In this document: positions 17,175 to 26,202 of the stretch, piece by piece
Layout of the letters: each line of letters begins with the position of its first letter
Numbering within the stretch: position 1 is the first letter of the stretch
Origin: Pseudomonas khavaziana
Lineage (GTDB): Bacteria; Pseudomonadota; Gammaproteobacteria; Pseudomonadales; Pseudomonadaceae
Assembly (NCBI RefSeq): GCF_019145205.1
Contig: NZ_JAHSTT010000006.1
Coordinates: forward strand, 328,570-392,569
Direction of reading: 5' to 3'
DNA length: 64,000 nucleotides
Notes under the pieces: model-generated
Told to the model about the DNA's origin: nothing
Database searches by the model: none
Seen by the model: the letters and a program-made list of their open reading frames with translations, nothing else
Made by a program: the position numbers and the translations under genes

Positions 17175-18755
17175 ATGACCCAGTTCTTCGGCCACAACTA
17201 CATCGGCGGCCAGCGCAGCGCCAACGGCAACGTCAAGCTGCAAAGCGTCGATGCCACCAGCGGTGAAGCCTTGCCGCAGGATTTCTACCAGGCCACACCG
17301 CAAGAGGTCGATGCCGCCGCCAAGGCCGCCGCCGCTGCGTATCCGGCGTTCCGTGCGCTGAGTGCCGCGCGCCGTGCGCAGTTCCTGGACGCGATAGCCG
17401 ACGAGCTGGATGCCCTGAGCGATAACTTCATCGATTTGGTCTGCCGCGAAACCGCGCTGCCTGCCGCCCGCATCAAAGGCGAGCGCGGGCGCACCAGCGG
17501 CCAGATGCGCCTGTTCGCCACGGTGCTGCGCCGTGGCGATTTCTACGGGGCGCGTATCGATAAAGCCTTGCCGGATCGCCAGCCGCTGCCACGCCCGGAC
17601 CTACGCCAATACCGTATCGGCCTGGGCCCGGTGGCGGTGTTCGGTGCCAGCAACTTCCCCCTGGCCTTTTCCACGGCCGGTGGCGATACCGCCGCTGCAT
17701 TGGCCGCAGGCTGCCCCGTGGTGTTCAAGGCCCACAGCGGGCACATGGCGACGGCCGAGCAGGTGGCCGATGCGATCATCCGCGCGGCCGAGGCTACCGA
17801 GATGCCCGCGGGGGTATTTAACATGATCTTCGGCGGCGGCGTCGGCGAAGCCCTGGTCAAGCATCCGGCGATCCAGGCCGTGGGGTTCACCGGCTCGCTC
17901 AAGGGCGGTCGCGCCCTGTGCGACATGGCCGCGGCACGCCCGCAACCGATCCCGGTGTTCGCCGAGATGTCGAGCATCAACCCGGTGATCGTACTGCCCC
18001 AGGCCTTGCACGCCCGCGCCGAAAGCGTGGCCCGCGACCTGACCGCCTCCGTGGTGCAGGGCTGCGGCCAGTTCTGCACCAACCCCGGCCTGGTCATCGG
18101 TATCGCGTCGCCACAATTCACGGCGTTCACTCAACAGGTCGCGCAATTGATCGGCGCGCAACCGGCGCAGACCATGCTCAACGCCGGCACTTTGGGCAGC
18201 TATGGCAAGGGCCTGGAAAAACTGTTGGCTCACCCAGGCATCCAGCACCTGGCGGGTAACGCGCAATCGGGCAACCAGGCTCAACCGCAGCTGTTCAAGG
18301 CGGATGTACGCCTGTTGATCGACGGCGACGAAGTGCTACAGGAAGAAGTGTTCGGCCCCACCACGGTGTTCGTCGAAGTTGCCGACCAGGCTCAGCTCAG
18401 CACCGCCTTGCAGGGGTTGCACGGGCAATTGACCGCCACCATCATCGGCGAACCGGCTGACCTGCAACAGTTCGCCGAACTCACGCCGCTGCTGGAGCAG
18501 AAAGTCGGGCGCATCCTGCTCAACGGTTATCCCACTGGCGTCGAAGTCTGCGATTCGATGGTGCACGGCGGGCCGTATCCGGCAACGTCCGACGCCCGCG
18601 GCACGTCGGTCGGCACCCTGGCCATCGACCGCTTCCTGCGCCCGGTGTGCTTCCAGAACTACCCTGATAGCCTGCTGCCCGAGGCGTTGAAAAACGCCAA
18701 CCCGTTGCGTATCCAGCGGCTGGTGGATGGCACGCCATCCCGCGATTCGCTGTAA
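17175..18755 (+). CDS. Alpha-ketoglutarate semialdehyde dehydrogenase
   Basis: The 526-residue aldehyde dehydrogenase oxidises 2,5-dioxopentanoate to alpha-ketoglutarate, the last step of non-phosphorylating pentose oxidation. The Rossmann-region proline turn FGASNFPLAFS, the catalytic glutamate in FAEMSSINPVI and the catalytic Cys (about 301, GCGQFCTNPG) are intact. FAEMSSINP is characteristic of this semialdehyde dehydrogenase group. AAGGAG stands seven bases before the chosen ATG. The upstream frame to 17127 overlaps the previous gene and is not used. Gaps to the genes on both sides are 10 and 16 bases, consistent with one operon. Confidence 0.92.
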   Translation: MTQFFGHNYIGGQRSANGNVKLQSVDATSGEALPQDFYQATPQEVDAAAKAAAAAYPAFRALSAARRAQFLDAIADELDALSDNFIDLVCRETALPAARIKGERGRTSGQMRLFATVLRRGDFYGARIDKALPDRQPLPRPDLRQYRIGLGPVAVFGASNFPLAFSTAGGDTAAALAAGCPVVFKAHSGHMATAEQVADAIIRAAEATEMPAGVFNMIFGGGVGEALVKHPAIQAVGFTGSLKGGRALCDMAAARPQPIPVFAEMSSINPVIVLPQALHARAESVARDLTASVVQGCGQFCTNPGLVIGIASPQFTAFTQQVAQLIGAQPAQTMLNAGTLGSYGKGLEKLLAHPGIQHLAGNAQSGNQAQPQLFKADVRLLIDGDEVLQEEVFGPTTVFVEVADQAQLSTALQGLHGQLTATIIGEPADLQQFAELTPLLEQKVGRILLNGYPTGVEVCDSMVHGGPYPATSDARGTSVGTLAIDRFLRPVCFQNYPDSLLPEALKNANPLRIQRLVDGTPSRDSL

Positions 18756-18771
18756 GTCACCAGGAGGCTTC

Positions 18772-19635
18772 ATGACAGTGAATGCAGTGACCCCACACCG
18801 TGCCCGGTTGGGCGAGGGGCCGTTCTGGGATGTTCGATCCCAGGCGCTTTATTGGGTGGATATCGCCGCCAAACAGGCCCTGCGCCTGATGGGCGGTGAG
18901 TTGCAGGTCTGGCAATTGCCCGAGCATGTCTCGGCATTCATCCCCTGTGAAAGCGGCGATGCGCTGGTGACCTTGAGCAGCGGCGTGTATCGCCTGGACC
19001 TGACCACCGAAGCGCTGACCCTGCTGTGCGTCGCCGACCCGCAACCCGGCAACCGCGGCAATGAAGCGCGCTGCGATGCCCAGGGCCGGCTGTGGCTGGG
19101 CACCATGCAGAACAATATCGGTGAGCAAGGCGAGGACCTGCCTATCACCCGGCGTTCCGGAGGATTGTTCCGCATCGATGCCGATGCCACGGTCACGCCG
19201 CTGCTCAGCGGCCTGGGTATTCCCAACACACTGCTCTGGAGTGAAGACGGTGGTCACGTGCATTTCGGCGACAGCATGGACGGCACGCTGTACCACCATG
19301 CAATTCAGCCTGACGGCCAACTCGATCCCGCGCGGGTGTGGTTCGGGCCACACGAGCGGGGCGGCCCGGACGGTTCGGCCATGGACGCCGAAGGCTACAT
19401 CTGGAATGCCCGTTGGGACGGCAGTTGCCTGCTGCGCCTGACCTCCCTTGGCAAGGTGGACCGAATCATCGAACTGCCCGTCAGCCGTCCCACCAGTTGC
19501 GTGTTCGGTGGGCCCGACCTGACCACGTTGTATATCACCAGCGCCGCCAGCCCCTTGGGTCACCCCCTTGATGGTGCGGTATTGGCCATTGAGGTCGACG
19601 TGCCAGGTAAGCCCTGTCACCGCTTCGCCGGATAA
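18772..19635 (+). CDS. SMP-30/gluconolactonase-family sugar lactonase, probable L-arabinolactonase
   Basis: The 287-residue six-bladed propeller has the metal-binding signatures of the family: GEGPFWD near the N-terminus, NRGNEARCDAQGRLWLGTM, GIPNTLLWSEDG and PDGSAMDAEGYIWNARW. It should open the lactone made by the sugar dehydrogenase to the free acid that the dehydratase uses. There is no signal peptide, so it works in the cytoplasm. AGGAGG precedes the ATG. It ends the catabolic half of the operon; a 100-bp palindromic repeat separates it from araF. Confidence 0.9.
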   Translation: MTVNAVTPHRARLGEGPFWDVRSQALYWVDIAAKQALRLMGGELQVWQLPEHVSAFIPCESGDALVTLSSGVYRLDLTTEALTLLCVADPQPGNRGNEARCDAQGRLWLGTMQNNIGEQGEDLPITRRSGGLFRIDADATVTPLLSGLGIPNTLLWSEDGGHVHFGDSMDGTLYHHAIQPDGQLDPARVWFGPHERGGPDGSAMDAEGYIWNARWDGSCLLRLTSLGKVDRIIELPVSRPTSCVFGGPDLTTLYITSAASPLGHPLDGAVLAIEVDVPGKPCHRFAG

Positions 19636-19637
19636 CC

Positions 19638-19737
19638 TGTAGGAGCGGGCTTGCCCGCGAAAAACGTCAACGATAACGCGGTCATGCTGGATGAACGCGT
19701 CGCCCTCGGGCTTTTCGCGAGCAAGCTCGCTCCTACA
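19638..19737. repeat. ~100-bp imperfect palindrome of the TGTAGGAGCG family
   Basis: Ends TGTAGGAGCGGGC and GCTCGCTCCTACA are inverted; the interior contains AACGTCAACGATAACGCG. Similar units are at 29410, 40755, 46285 and 49047. Here it splits the lactonase gene from araF inside one apparent operon. Confidence 0.9.
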
Positions 19738-19780
19738 AAGTTCTACGTATGCCCCAAAACAACAACAAGGAGTCACCCGT

Positions 19781-20785
19781 ATGAATCGTCGTCGTGGTTT
19801 GCGTTCCCTATGCTGCGCCGCTGTGGCGGTCTCGGCCATGAGCTTGAGCGGCCTGTTGCTTGCCGCTGAAGAAGTAAAGATCGGTTTTTTGGTCAAGCAG
19901 GCCGAGGAGCCCTGGTTCCAGACCGAATGGGCCTTCGCCGAAAAAGCCGGCAAGGAACACGGTTTCACCGTGATCAAGATCGCCGTGCCCGACGGCGAGA
20001 AAACCCTCTCGGCCATCGATAGTCTGGCCGCCAACGGCGCCAAGGGTTTTGTGATCTGCCCGCCGGACGTGTCCCTGGGCCCGGCCATCGTCGCCAAGGC
20101 CAAGGTCAATGACCTGAAAGTGATGGCCGTGGATGACCGCTTTGTCGACGCCAAGGGCAACTTCATGGAGGACGTGCCGTACCTGGGCATGGCCGCCTTT
20201 GAAGTGGGTCAGAAGCAGGGCGCCGCCATGGCCGCCGAGGCGAAGAAACGCGGTTGGGACTGGAAGGACACCTATGCGGTGATCAACACCTTCAACGAGC
20301 TCGACACCGGTAAAAAGCGCACCGACGGCTCGATCAAATCCCTGGAAGAAGCCGGCATTCCCAAGGATCACATCCTCACCGCCGCGCTTAAAACCCTCGA
20401 CGTTCCCGGCAGCATGGACGCCACCAACTCGGCCCTGGTCAAGCTGCCCAGTGGCGCGAAAAACCTGATCATCGGCGGCATGAACGACAACACCGTGCTC
20501 GGCGGCGTGCGCGCCACTGAAAGCGCCGGCTTCAAGGCGGCCAACGTGATTGGCATCGGCATCAATGGCACCGATGCCATCGGCGAATTGAAGAAAGCCG
20601 ACAGCGGTTTCTTCGGCTCCATGCTGCCGAGCCCGCATATCGAGGGCTACAACACCGCGCTGGCGATGTACGAATGGGTCACCAAAGGCAAGGAACCTGC
20701 TAAGTACACCGCCATGGACGAAGTCACCCTGATCACCCGCGAAAACTTCCAGGAAGAACTGACCAAGATCGGGCTGTGGAAATGA
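19781..20785 (+). CDS. araF: L-arabinose ABC transporter, periplasmic binding protein
   Basis: The 334-residue protein has a signal peptide (basic MNRRRGLR, hydrophobic core ending LLLAAEE). The mature part is close to E. coli AraF throughout, for example KIGFLVKQAEEPWFQTEW, KIAVPDGEKTL, NELDTGKKRT and GGMNDNTVLGGVRATE. It captures L-arabinose (and probably D-galactose) for AraGH. The long upstream frame passes through the repeat and is not used. Its stop overlaps the araG start (ATGA), so the two are translationally coupled. Confidence 0.96.
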   Translation: MNRRRGLRSLCCAAVAVSAMSLSGLLLAAEEVKIGFLVKQAEEPWFQTEWAFAEKAGKEHGFTVIKIAVPDGEKTLSAIDSLAANGAKGFVICPPDVSLGPAIVAKAKVNDLKVMAVDDRFVDAKGNFMEDVPYLGMAAFEVGQKQGAAMAAEAKKRGWDWKDTYAVINTFNELDTGKKRTDGSIKSLEEAGIPKDHILTAALKTLDVPGSMDATNSALVKLPSGAKNLIIGGMNDNTVLGGVRATESAGFKAANVIGIGINGTDAIGELKKADSGFFGSMLPSPHIEGYNTALAMYEWVTKGKEPAKYTAMDEVTLITRENFQEELTKIGLWK

Positions 20786-22284
20786 CCGCTGCGGCCCTGC
20801 GTTTCGACGCGATCGGCAAAACCTTTCCCGGGGTCAAGGCGCTGGATGGCATCAGCTTCACCGCCCACCCGGGGCAGGTGCATGCCTTGATGGGCGAGAA
20901 CGGTGCGGGCAAGTCGACGCTGCTGAAGATCCTCGGCGGCGCCTACATCCCCAGCAGCGGCAGCGTGCAGATCGGCGCGCAGGTCATGGCGTTCAAAAAT
21001 GCCGCCGACAGCATCGCCAGCGGCGTCGCGGTGATCCACCAGGAACTGCACCTGGTGCCGGAAATGAGCGTCGCCGAGAACCTGTTCCTCGGGCACCTGC
21101 CGACGCGCCTGGGCGTGGTCAATCGCGGCTTGCTGCGCCAGCAGGCGCTGGCGTGCCTCAAGGGCCTGGCCGATGAGATCGACCCCGACGAGAAGCTCGG
21201 GCGCCTGTCCCTGGGCCAGCGCCAACTGGTGGAAATCGCCAAGGCGCTGTCCCGTGGTGCCAACGTGATCGCCTTCGATGAGCCCACCAGCAGCTTGTCG
21301 GCGCGGGAAATCGACCGGCTGATGGCGATCATCGCGCGCCTGCGGGATGAGGGCAAAGTGGTGCTTTACGTGTCGCACCGCATGGAAGAGGTGTTCCGTA
21401 TCTGCGACGCGGTGACGGTGTTCAAGGACGGTCGCTATGTGCGCACCTTCGAAGACATGAGCAGCCTGACCCACGATCAGTTGGTGACCTGCATGGTCGG
21501 CCGCGATATCCAGGACATCTACGACTACCGCGCGCGGGAGCAGGGCGAGGTGGCGCTCAAGGTCGACGGCCTGCTCGGCCCGGGGCTGCGTGAGCCGATC
21601 AGTTTCCAGGTGCGCAAGGGCGAAATCCTGGGCCTGTTCGGGCTGGTGGGCGCGGGGCGCACCGAGCTGTTTCGTTTGCTCAGTGGCCTGGAGCGCGCCA
21701 GCGCCGGCAGCCTGGCGCTGTGCGGGCAAGCGCTGCAGTTGCGCTCACCCCGCGACGCCATCGCCGCCGGCGTGTTGCTGTGCCCGGAGGACCGCAAGAA
21801 AGAAGGCATCATCCCACTGGCCAGCGTTGCCGAAAACATCAACATCAGTGCCCGCGCGGCGCATTCCACCTTTGGCTGGCTGCTGCGCGACGGCTGGGAA
21901 AAAGGCAACGCCGACCGGCAGATCCAGGCGATGCGGGTCAAAACCCCGAACGCCGCCCAGAAGATCATGTACCTGTCCGGCGGCAACCAACAGAAGGCCA
22001 TTCTTGGTCGCTGGCTGTCGATGCCGATGAAGGTGCTGCTGCTGGACGAACCCACCCGTGGCATCGATATCGGCGCCAAGTCAGAGATCTACCAGATCAT
22101 CCATAACCTGGCGGCCAGCGGCATTGCGGTGATCGTGGTGTCCAGCGACCTGATGGAAGTGATGGGCATTTCCGACCGCATTCTGGTGCTGTGCGAAGGT
22201 GCCCTGCGTGGCGAACAACGGCGTGAACACGCCACCGAATCCAACCTGCTGCAACTGGCTTTGCCACGCGGCGCGGCGAACTGA
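20782..22284 (+). CDS. araG: L-arabinose ABC transporter, ATP-binding protein
   Basis: The 500-residue protein has two ABC domains in tandem, as in all CUT2 sugar importers. The first has Walker A GENGAGKST, signature LSLGQRQLVEIAKAL and Walker B VIAFDEPTSSL. The second has a degenerate Walker A (GLVGAGRTE) but an intact signature LSGGNQQKAILGRWL and VLLLDEPTRGID. It powers AraH. The start ATG overlaps the araF stop codon by four bases. Confidence 0.96.
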   Translation: MTAAALRFDAIGKTFPGVKALDGISFTAHPGQVHALMGENGAGKSTLLKILGGAYIPSSGSVQIGAQVMAFKNAADSIASGVAVIHQELHLVPEMSVAENLFLGHLPTRLGVVNRGLLRQQALACLKGLADEIDPDEKLGRLSLGQRQLVEIAKALSRGANVIAFDEPTSSLSAREIDRLMAIIARLRDEGKVVLYVSHRMEEVFRICDAVTVFKDGRYVRTFEDMSSLTHDQLVTCMVGRDIQDIYDYRAREQGEVALKVDGLLGPGLREPISFQVRKGEILGLFGLVGAGRTELFRLLSGLERASAGSLALCGQALQLRSPRDAIAAGVLLCPEDRKKEGIIPLASVAENINISARAAHSTFGWLLRDGWEKGNADRQIQAMRVKTPNAAQKIMYLSGGNQQKAILGRWLSMPMKVLLLDEPTRGIDIGAKSEIYQIIHNLAASGIAVIVVSSDLMEVMGISDRILVLCEGALRGEQRREHATESNLLQLALPRGAAN

Positions 22285-22293
22285 GAGAAGACG

Positions 22294-23262
22294 ATGACAA
22301 CCCAACCCAACGCGTTGCCCTCGGCACGCAAACCCCTCGATATGCGCGCATTGCTCGACAACTGGGCGATGCTGTTGGCGGCAGTGGGCATCTTTGTGCT
22401 GTGCGCCTTGCTGATTGATAACTTCCTGTCGCCGCTGAACATGCGCGGCCTGGGCCTGGCGATTTCCACCGTCGGTATTGCCGCGTGCACCATGCTGTTC
22501 TGCCTGGCCTCGGGGCACTTCGACTTGTCGGTGGGCTCGGTGATCGCCTGTGCCGGTGTGGTCGCGGCGATTGTGATGCGCGATACCGACAGCGTGATGC
22601 TGGGCATTGGCGCGGCGTTGCTGATGGGCCTGATGGTGGGGCTGATCAATGGCATCGTGATCGCCAAGCTACGGGTCAATGCCTTGATCACCACCTTGGC
22701 GACCATGCAGATCGTGCGCGGCCTGGCGTACATTTTTGCCGACGGCAAGGCAGTAGGGGTGTCCGAGGAGCAGTTTTTCGTCTTCGGCAACGGCCAACTG
22801 TTCGGCGTGCCGGTGCCGATCCTGATCACCATCGTCTGCTTCCTGTTCTTCGGCTGGCTGCTCAACTACACCACCTACGGGCGCAACACCATGGCCATCG
22901 GCGGCAACCCGGAAGCGGCGCTGTTGGCCGGGGTCAACGTGGACCGCACCAAGATCCTGATCTTCGCCGTCCATGGCCTGATCGGCGCGCTGGCCGGGGT
23001 GATCCTCGCCTCGCGCATGACCTCCGGCCAACCGATGATCGGCCAGGGCTTCGAGCTGACGGTGATCTCTGCGTGCGTACTGGGCGGGGTATCGCTGAGC
23101 GGCGGCATCGGCATGATCCGCCATGTGATTGCGGGTGTGCTGATCCTGGCGATCATCGAGAACGCGATGAACCTTAAAAACATCGACACGTTTTACCAGT
23201 ACGTAATTCGCGGCTCGATCCTGCTCCTGGCCGTCGTCATCGACCGCATGAAACAACGCTAA
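22294..23262 (+). CDS. araH: L-arabinose ABC transporter, permease
   Basis: The 322-residue inner-membrane protein has about nine to ten hydrophobic helices and the CUT2 permease signatures SGHFDLSVGSV, GLINGIVIAKLRVNALITTLATM and GGNPEAALLAGVN. It forms the channel with AraG. It starts nine bases after the araG stop and is followed by a REP hairpin that probably ends or stabilises the transcript. Confidence 0.96.
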   Translation: MTTQPNALPSARKPLDMRALLDNWAMLLAAVGIFVLCALLIDNFLSPLNMRGLGLAISTVGIAACTMLFCLASGHFDLSVGSVIACAGVVAAIVMRDTDSVMLGIGAALLMGLMVGLINGIVIAKLRVNALITTLATMQIVRGLAYIFADGKAVGVSEEQFFVFGNGQLFGVPVPILITIVCFLFFGWLLNYTTYGRNTMAIGGNPEAALLAGVNVDRTKILIFAVHGLIGALAGVILASRMTSGQPMIGQGFELTVISACVLGGVSLSGGIGMIRHVIAGVLILAIIENAMNLKNIDTFYQYVIRGSILLLAVVIDRMKQR

Positions 23263-23284
23263 CCCGAGCCATACGAAGATCCAA

Positions 23285-23327
23285 TGTGGGAGGGGGCAAG
23301 TCGAATCGTCGCACCGCCCCTCCCACA
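23285..23327. repeat. REP hairpin between convergent araH and galM
   Basis: TGTGGGAGGGG and CCCCTCCCACA are inverted around GCAAGTCGAATCGTCGCACC. It lies between the stops of convergent genes. Confidence 0.88.
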
Positions 23328-23330
23328 GTT

Positions 23331-24479
23331 TTAATCGGCGGAGAACTTGAAGAGGGTGTGTTGGGTATAGGTCTGCCCAGGATTCAAACGAGTTGATGCA
23401 AAGCCTGGCTGATTAGGCGCATCCGGAAAATGCTGGGTCTCCAGGGTAAACCCGCTCCAGTGCTGATAGGTCTTGCCCGCCTTGCCCTTCACCGAGCCAT
23501 CGAGGAAGTTGCTGGTATAGAACTGCACACCCGGTTCGCTGGTGTAGAGCTGCAAGCGCCGGCCCGACTCAGGGTCATGCACGTCCGCGGCGAGCTGCTT
23601 GATGTCACCCTTGGTGTCCAGCGCCCAGTTGAAATCGAACCCACCCTGTTTCGGTTCGGCGAACTTGAGCTGCGGATGGTCCGCCTTGATGTGCTGGCCG
23701 ATAGGCGTGGGCTTCAGGAAGTCCATTGGCGTGCCCTTGACTGGCGCCAGTTCACCGGTGGGGATCAGGGTAGCGTTCACGGGGGTGTAGTGGCTGGCAT
23801 GCAGGGTGGCGACCTGCTTGAGAATGTCGCCGTTACCCGCGCCGGCGAGGTTGAAGTAGCTGTGGTTGGTCAGGTTGAGCACCGTCGGTTTGTCGGTGGT
23901 GGCCTTGTAGTCGATGTGCAGTTCGTTGTTGTCGTTGAGGCGGTAAGTGACTTCGGTCTTCAGGTTACCGGGGAAGCCCATTTCACCGTCCTTGGACAGG
24001 TAGGTGAGGGTGACGCCCACCGAGTCCTTGTCCTTGACCGGCTGGGCTTGCCATACCTGCTTGTCGAAGCCTTGGGCGCCGCCATGCAGGGAGTTGGGAC
24101 CGTCGTTGAGCGGCACCTGGTAGCGTTTGCCATCGAGTTCGAAGGCGCCGCCGGCCAGGCGGTTGCCGAAACGGCCGATGGTCGCGCCAAAAAATGCCGT
24201 GCCGGCCTGATAGCCCTGCACGTCATCGAAGCCCAGCACCACGTCGTCGACCTTGCCGTGTTTGTCCGGCACCTTCAACGACTGCAATACGCCGCCGTAG
24301 GTGATTACCGTGGCTTGCATGCCATGGCTGTTGCGCAATATGTACTGTTCGACGGCGGTGCCGTCATTGGTTTTGCCGAAGGGTTTGTGTTCGCTGGTCA
24401 GGCCGGCGGCCTGGGTGCCGCCGCTGGCGACCAGCATGGACAGCGCCAGACCGGACAGCAGGTAACGAGGGTGCTTCAT
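23331..24479 (-). CDS. galM: Periplasmic aldose 1-epimerase (mutarotase)
   Basis: The 382-residue protein has a clear signal peptide (MKHPRYLLSGLALSMLVASGGTQA). The galactose-mutarotase fold then shows the catalytic HxxxN-type segment LNLTNHSYFNLAG, FGATIGRFGNRLAGG and the glutamate of LETQHFPDAP. It interconverts alpha and beta anomers before uptake. AAGGAAG precedes the ATG. It is divergent from the sugar dehydrogenase, with an operator match between them, so it belongs to the arabinose regulon. Confidence 0.93.
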   Translation of the reverse strand: MKHPRYLLSGLALSMLVASGGTQAAGLTSEHKPFGKTNDGTAVEQYILRNSHGMQATVITYGGVLQSLKVPDKHGKVDDVVLGFDDVQGYQAGTAFFGATIGRFGNRLAGGAFELDGKRYQVPLNDGPNSLHGGAQGFDKQVWQAQPVKDKDSVGVTLTYLSKDGEMGFPGNLKTEVTYRLNDNNELHIDYKATTDKPTVLNLTNHSYFNLAGAGNGDILKQVATLHASHYTPVNATLIPTGELAPVKGTPMDFLKPTPIGQHIKADHPQLKFAEPKQGGFDFNWALDTKGDIKQLAADVHDPESGRRLQLYTSEPGVQFYTSNFLDGSVKGKAGKTYQHWSGFTLETQHFPDAPNQPGFASTRLNPGQTYTQHTLFKFSAD

Positions 24480-24511
24480 GGTCGAACTTCCTTTTGTTGT
24501 TTTGGATGGAA

Positions 24512-24522
24512 TAGTTCTACTA
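24512..24522. promoter_or_regulatory. FadR-family operator match, site 3
   Basis: TAGTTCTACTA fits TNGTNNNACNA exactly and differs by one base from site 2. It lies 33 bases upstream of galM and 97 bases upstream of the divergent dehydrogenase. Confidence 0.65.
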
Positions 24523-24618
24523 ATTTGAGATATTTTGTCGTAATGACCCCGGATTTATAGCCTTTAACGGCGTGTTTGCAAAATAAAATAAGACTAATTA
24601 AGCAGAGCGATCACTGAT

Positions 24619-25386
24619 ATGACTACCCAGCAAGCGATTTATCCCGACCTCAAGGACAAAACCGTGCTGATTTCCGGCGGTGCCTCGGGGATTGGCGAGT
24701 TCATGGTGCGCGCCTTTGCTGCCCAAGGCGCCAAGGTGGGTTTCGTGGACCGTGCGCAAAGCCAGGGCGAACGCTTGGCCGCGCTGTTGAATTCCCAAGG
24801 GCTTACCGTGGAGTTCGAGTGCTGCGACATCACCGACGAAATTGGCTACCGCGCCGCCATCGGGCGCTTCGAGCAGTCGCTGGGGCCGATCACGGTGCTG
24901 GTGAACAATGCGGCCAATGACGTGCGCCACAGCCTGGAAGAAATCGACTCGCAAATGTTCGACCGGCTGATTGCGGTCAACCTCAAGCACGCTTTCTTCG
25001 CCGCCAAGGCGGTAGTACCGATGATGAAAGAGGCCGGTGGGGGCTCGATCATCAACCTGGGCTCGGTCGGCTGGATGATGGCCTCGGCCGGTTACCCGGT
25101 GTACGCCGCCAGCAAGGCCGCGGCCCACGGCATGACCCGCGGCCTGGCGCGGGAACTGGGGCCCAGCCATATCCGCGTCAATACGCTGGTGCCGGGCTGG
25201 GTGATGACGGAAAAGCAACTGGCCATGTGGGTTGACGATGCGGCCAGGGAACTCATTGCCCGCAGCCAATGCATGCCCGGCAGTGTGATGCCGGAACATA
25301 TCGCCAATATGGCGTTGTTTTTGGCCTCGGACGCCTCGGCGATGTGTTCGGCGCAGAACTTCATCGTTGACGGCGGCTGGGTATAA
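24619..25386 (+). CDS. SDR-family sugar 1-dehydrogenase (L-arabinose/D-galactose/D-xylose)
   Basis: The 255-residue short-chain dehydrogenase has the cofactor motif SGGASGIGE, the NNAAND segment, a catalytic serine in INLGSVGWM and Y-x3-K in VYAASKAAAHG. It resembles Caulobacter D-xylose dehydrogenase in layout and ends with the typical FIVDGGWV. It would oxidise the imported pyranose to the lactone, the first step of the pathway. No signal peptide is seen, so it acts in the cytoplasm. Arabinose is inferred from the neighbourhood; xylose or galactose cannot be excluded. Confidence 0.85.
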   Translation: MTTQQAIYPDLKDKTVLISGGASGIGEFMVRAFAAQGAKVGFVDRAQSQGERLAALLNSQGLTVEFECCDITDEIGYRAAIGRFEQSLGPITVLVNNAANDVRHSLEEIDSQMFDRLIAVNLKHAFFAAKAVVPMMKEAGGGSIINLGSVGWMMASAGYPVYAASKAAAHGMTRGLARELGPSHIRVNTLVPGWVMTEKQLAMWVDDAARELIARSQCMPGSVMPEHIANMALFLASDASAMCSAQNFIVDGGWV

Positions 25387-25416
25387 AACGCGATTTTCAG
25401 AATGACGCACATCGAG

Positions 25417-25505
25417 TGTGGGAGCGGGCTTGCTCGCGAAGGCGGTGTGCCAGTGAACTTATTGGGTTCTGACACACCGCCTTCGCGAGCAAGCCCGCTC
25501 CCACA
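25417..25505. repeat. REPIN, 89 bp, between convergent genes
   Basis: Long near-perfect palindrome: TGTGGGAGCGGGCTTGCTCG at the left and its inverse at the right, with AAGGCGGTGTG/CACACCGCCTT continuing the stem and a loop around AACTTATTGGG. It lies between the sugar dehydrogenase and the glutathione transferase. Confidence 0.93.
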
Positions 25506-25520
25506 TTTAAATTGTGGTGT

Positions 25521-26117
25521 TCACTCGATGGGGTAACGCCTGAACGCCGGGTGCTGCTCCAGGCGTTCAGCATGGCGCTTGAGGTTGGGGAATGCATCGG
25601 CCTTCACCACCGAGGTCACGGTGAACTGGCTGAACGACCAGGCGACCGCTGCGGTCAGGGAGGCCTGGGTCAGCGCTTCATTGCTCGCCAGTTGCTTGTC
25701 CAGTAACGCATAGGCCGCCAGCAATTGCCCGCTGACGCGCTCAAGCCACGGCGCATGCAGCTTTTCGGCTGGTCGCAGGTTGTGTTCATAGACGATCTGC
25801 ACGCTTTTTTCACAGGCCGCCAGCGCCAGGCCGAGTAGTTGCAGGTCATGGGCGCGAGCGGCCGGTTGTTGGGGCAGCAGCTTCTTGTCAGCCGGCGCCA
25901 GCGCTTCCAGGTAATCGAGGATCAGGCTCGAATCCATCAACACTGTCCCGTCATCCAGCACCAGGGTAGGCGCCTTGACCACGGGGTTGACCTGGGAAAA
26001 CTCCGCGAAGGTGCTGAACACCGACAGCGGCCCATGCACAAACTCCATCCCATACAGGTCCAGGGAAATCGCCACGCGGCGTACGTAGGGCGAGTCCAGC
26101 ATTCCGACCAGTTTCAT
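25521..26117 (-). CDS. Glutathione S-transferase family protein
   Basis: This 198-residue protein has an N-terminal thioredoxin-like domain (MKLVGMLDSPYVRRVAISL, VVKAPTLVLDDG, the glutathione-binding DSSLILDYLE) and a C-terminal helical domain. The serine of SPYVRR stands at the usual catalytic position. The substrate is unknown. It is upstream-adjacent to, and in the same direction as, the AraC-type regulator but 85 bases away, so co-transcription is uncertain. Confidence 0.88.
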   Translation of the reverse strand: MKLVGMLDSPYVRRVAISLDLYGMEFVHGPLSVFSTFAEFSQVNPVVKAPTLVLDDGTVLMDSSLILDYLEALAPADKKLLPQQPAARAHDLQLLGLALAACEKSVQIVYEHNLRPAEKLHAPWLERVSGQLLAAYALLDKQLASNEALTQASLTAAVAWSFSQFTVTSVVKADAFPNLKRHAERLEQHPAFRRYPIE

Positions 26118-26202
26118 GCAGCCTCCATTGCTTTCGCGGTGTGAATGGCTGACGAGATTAAGGCTTCATGATCAGGGTGCGCAATACTTGAAGGGGCGGT
26201 TG

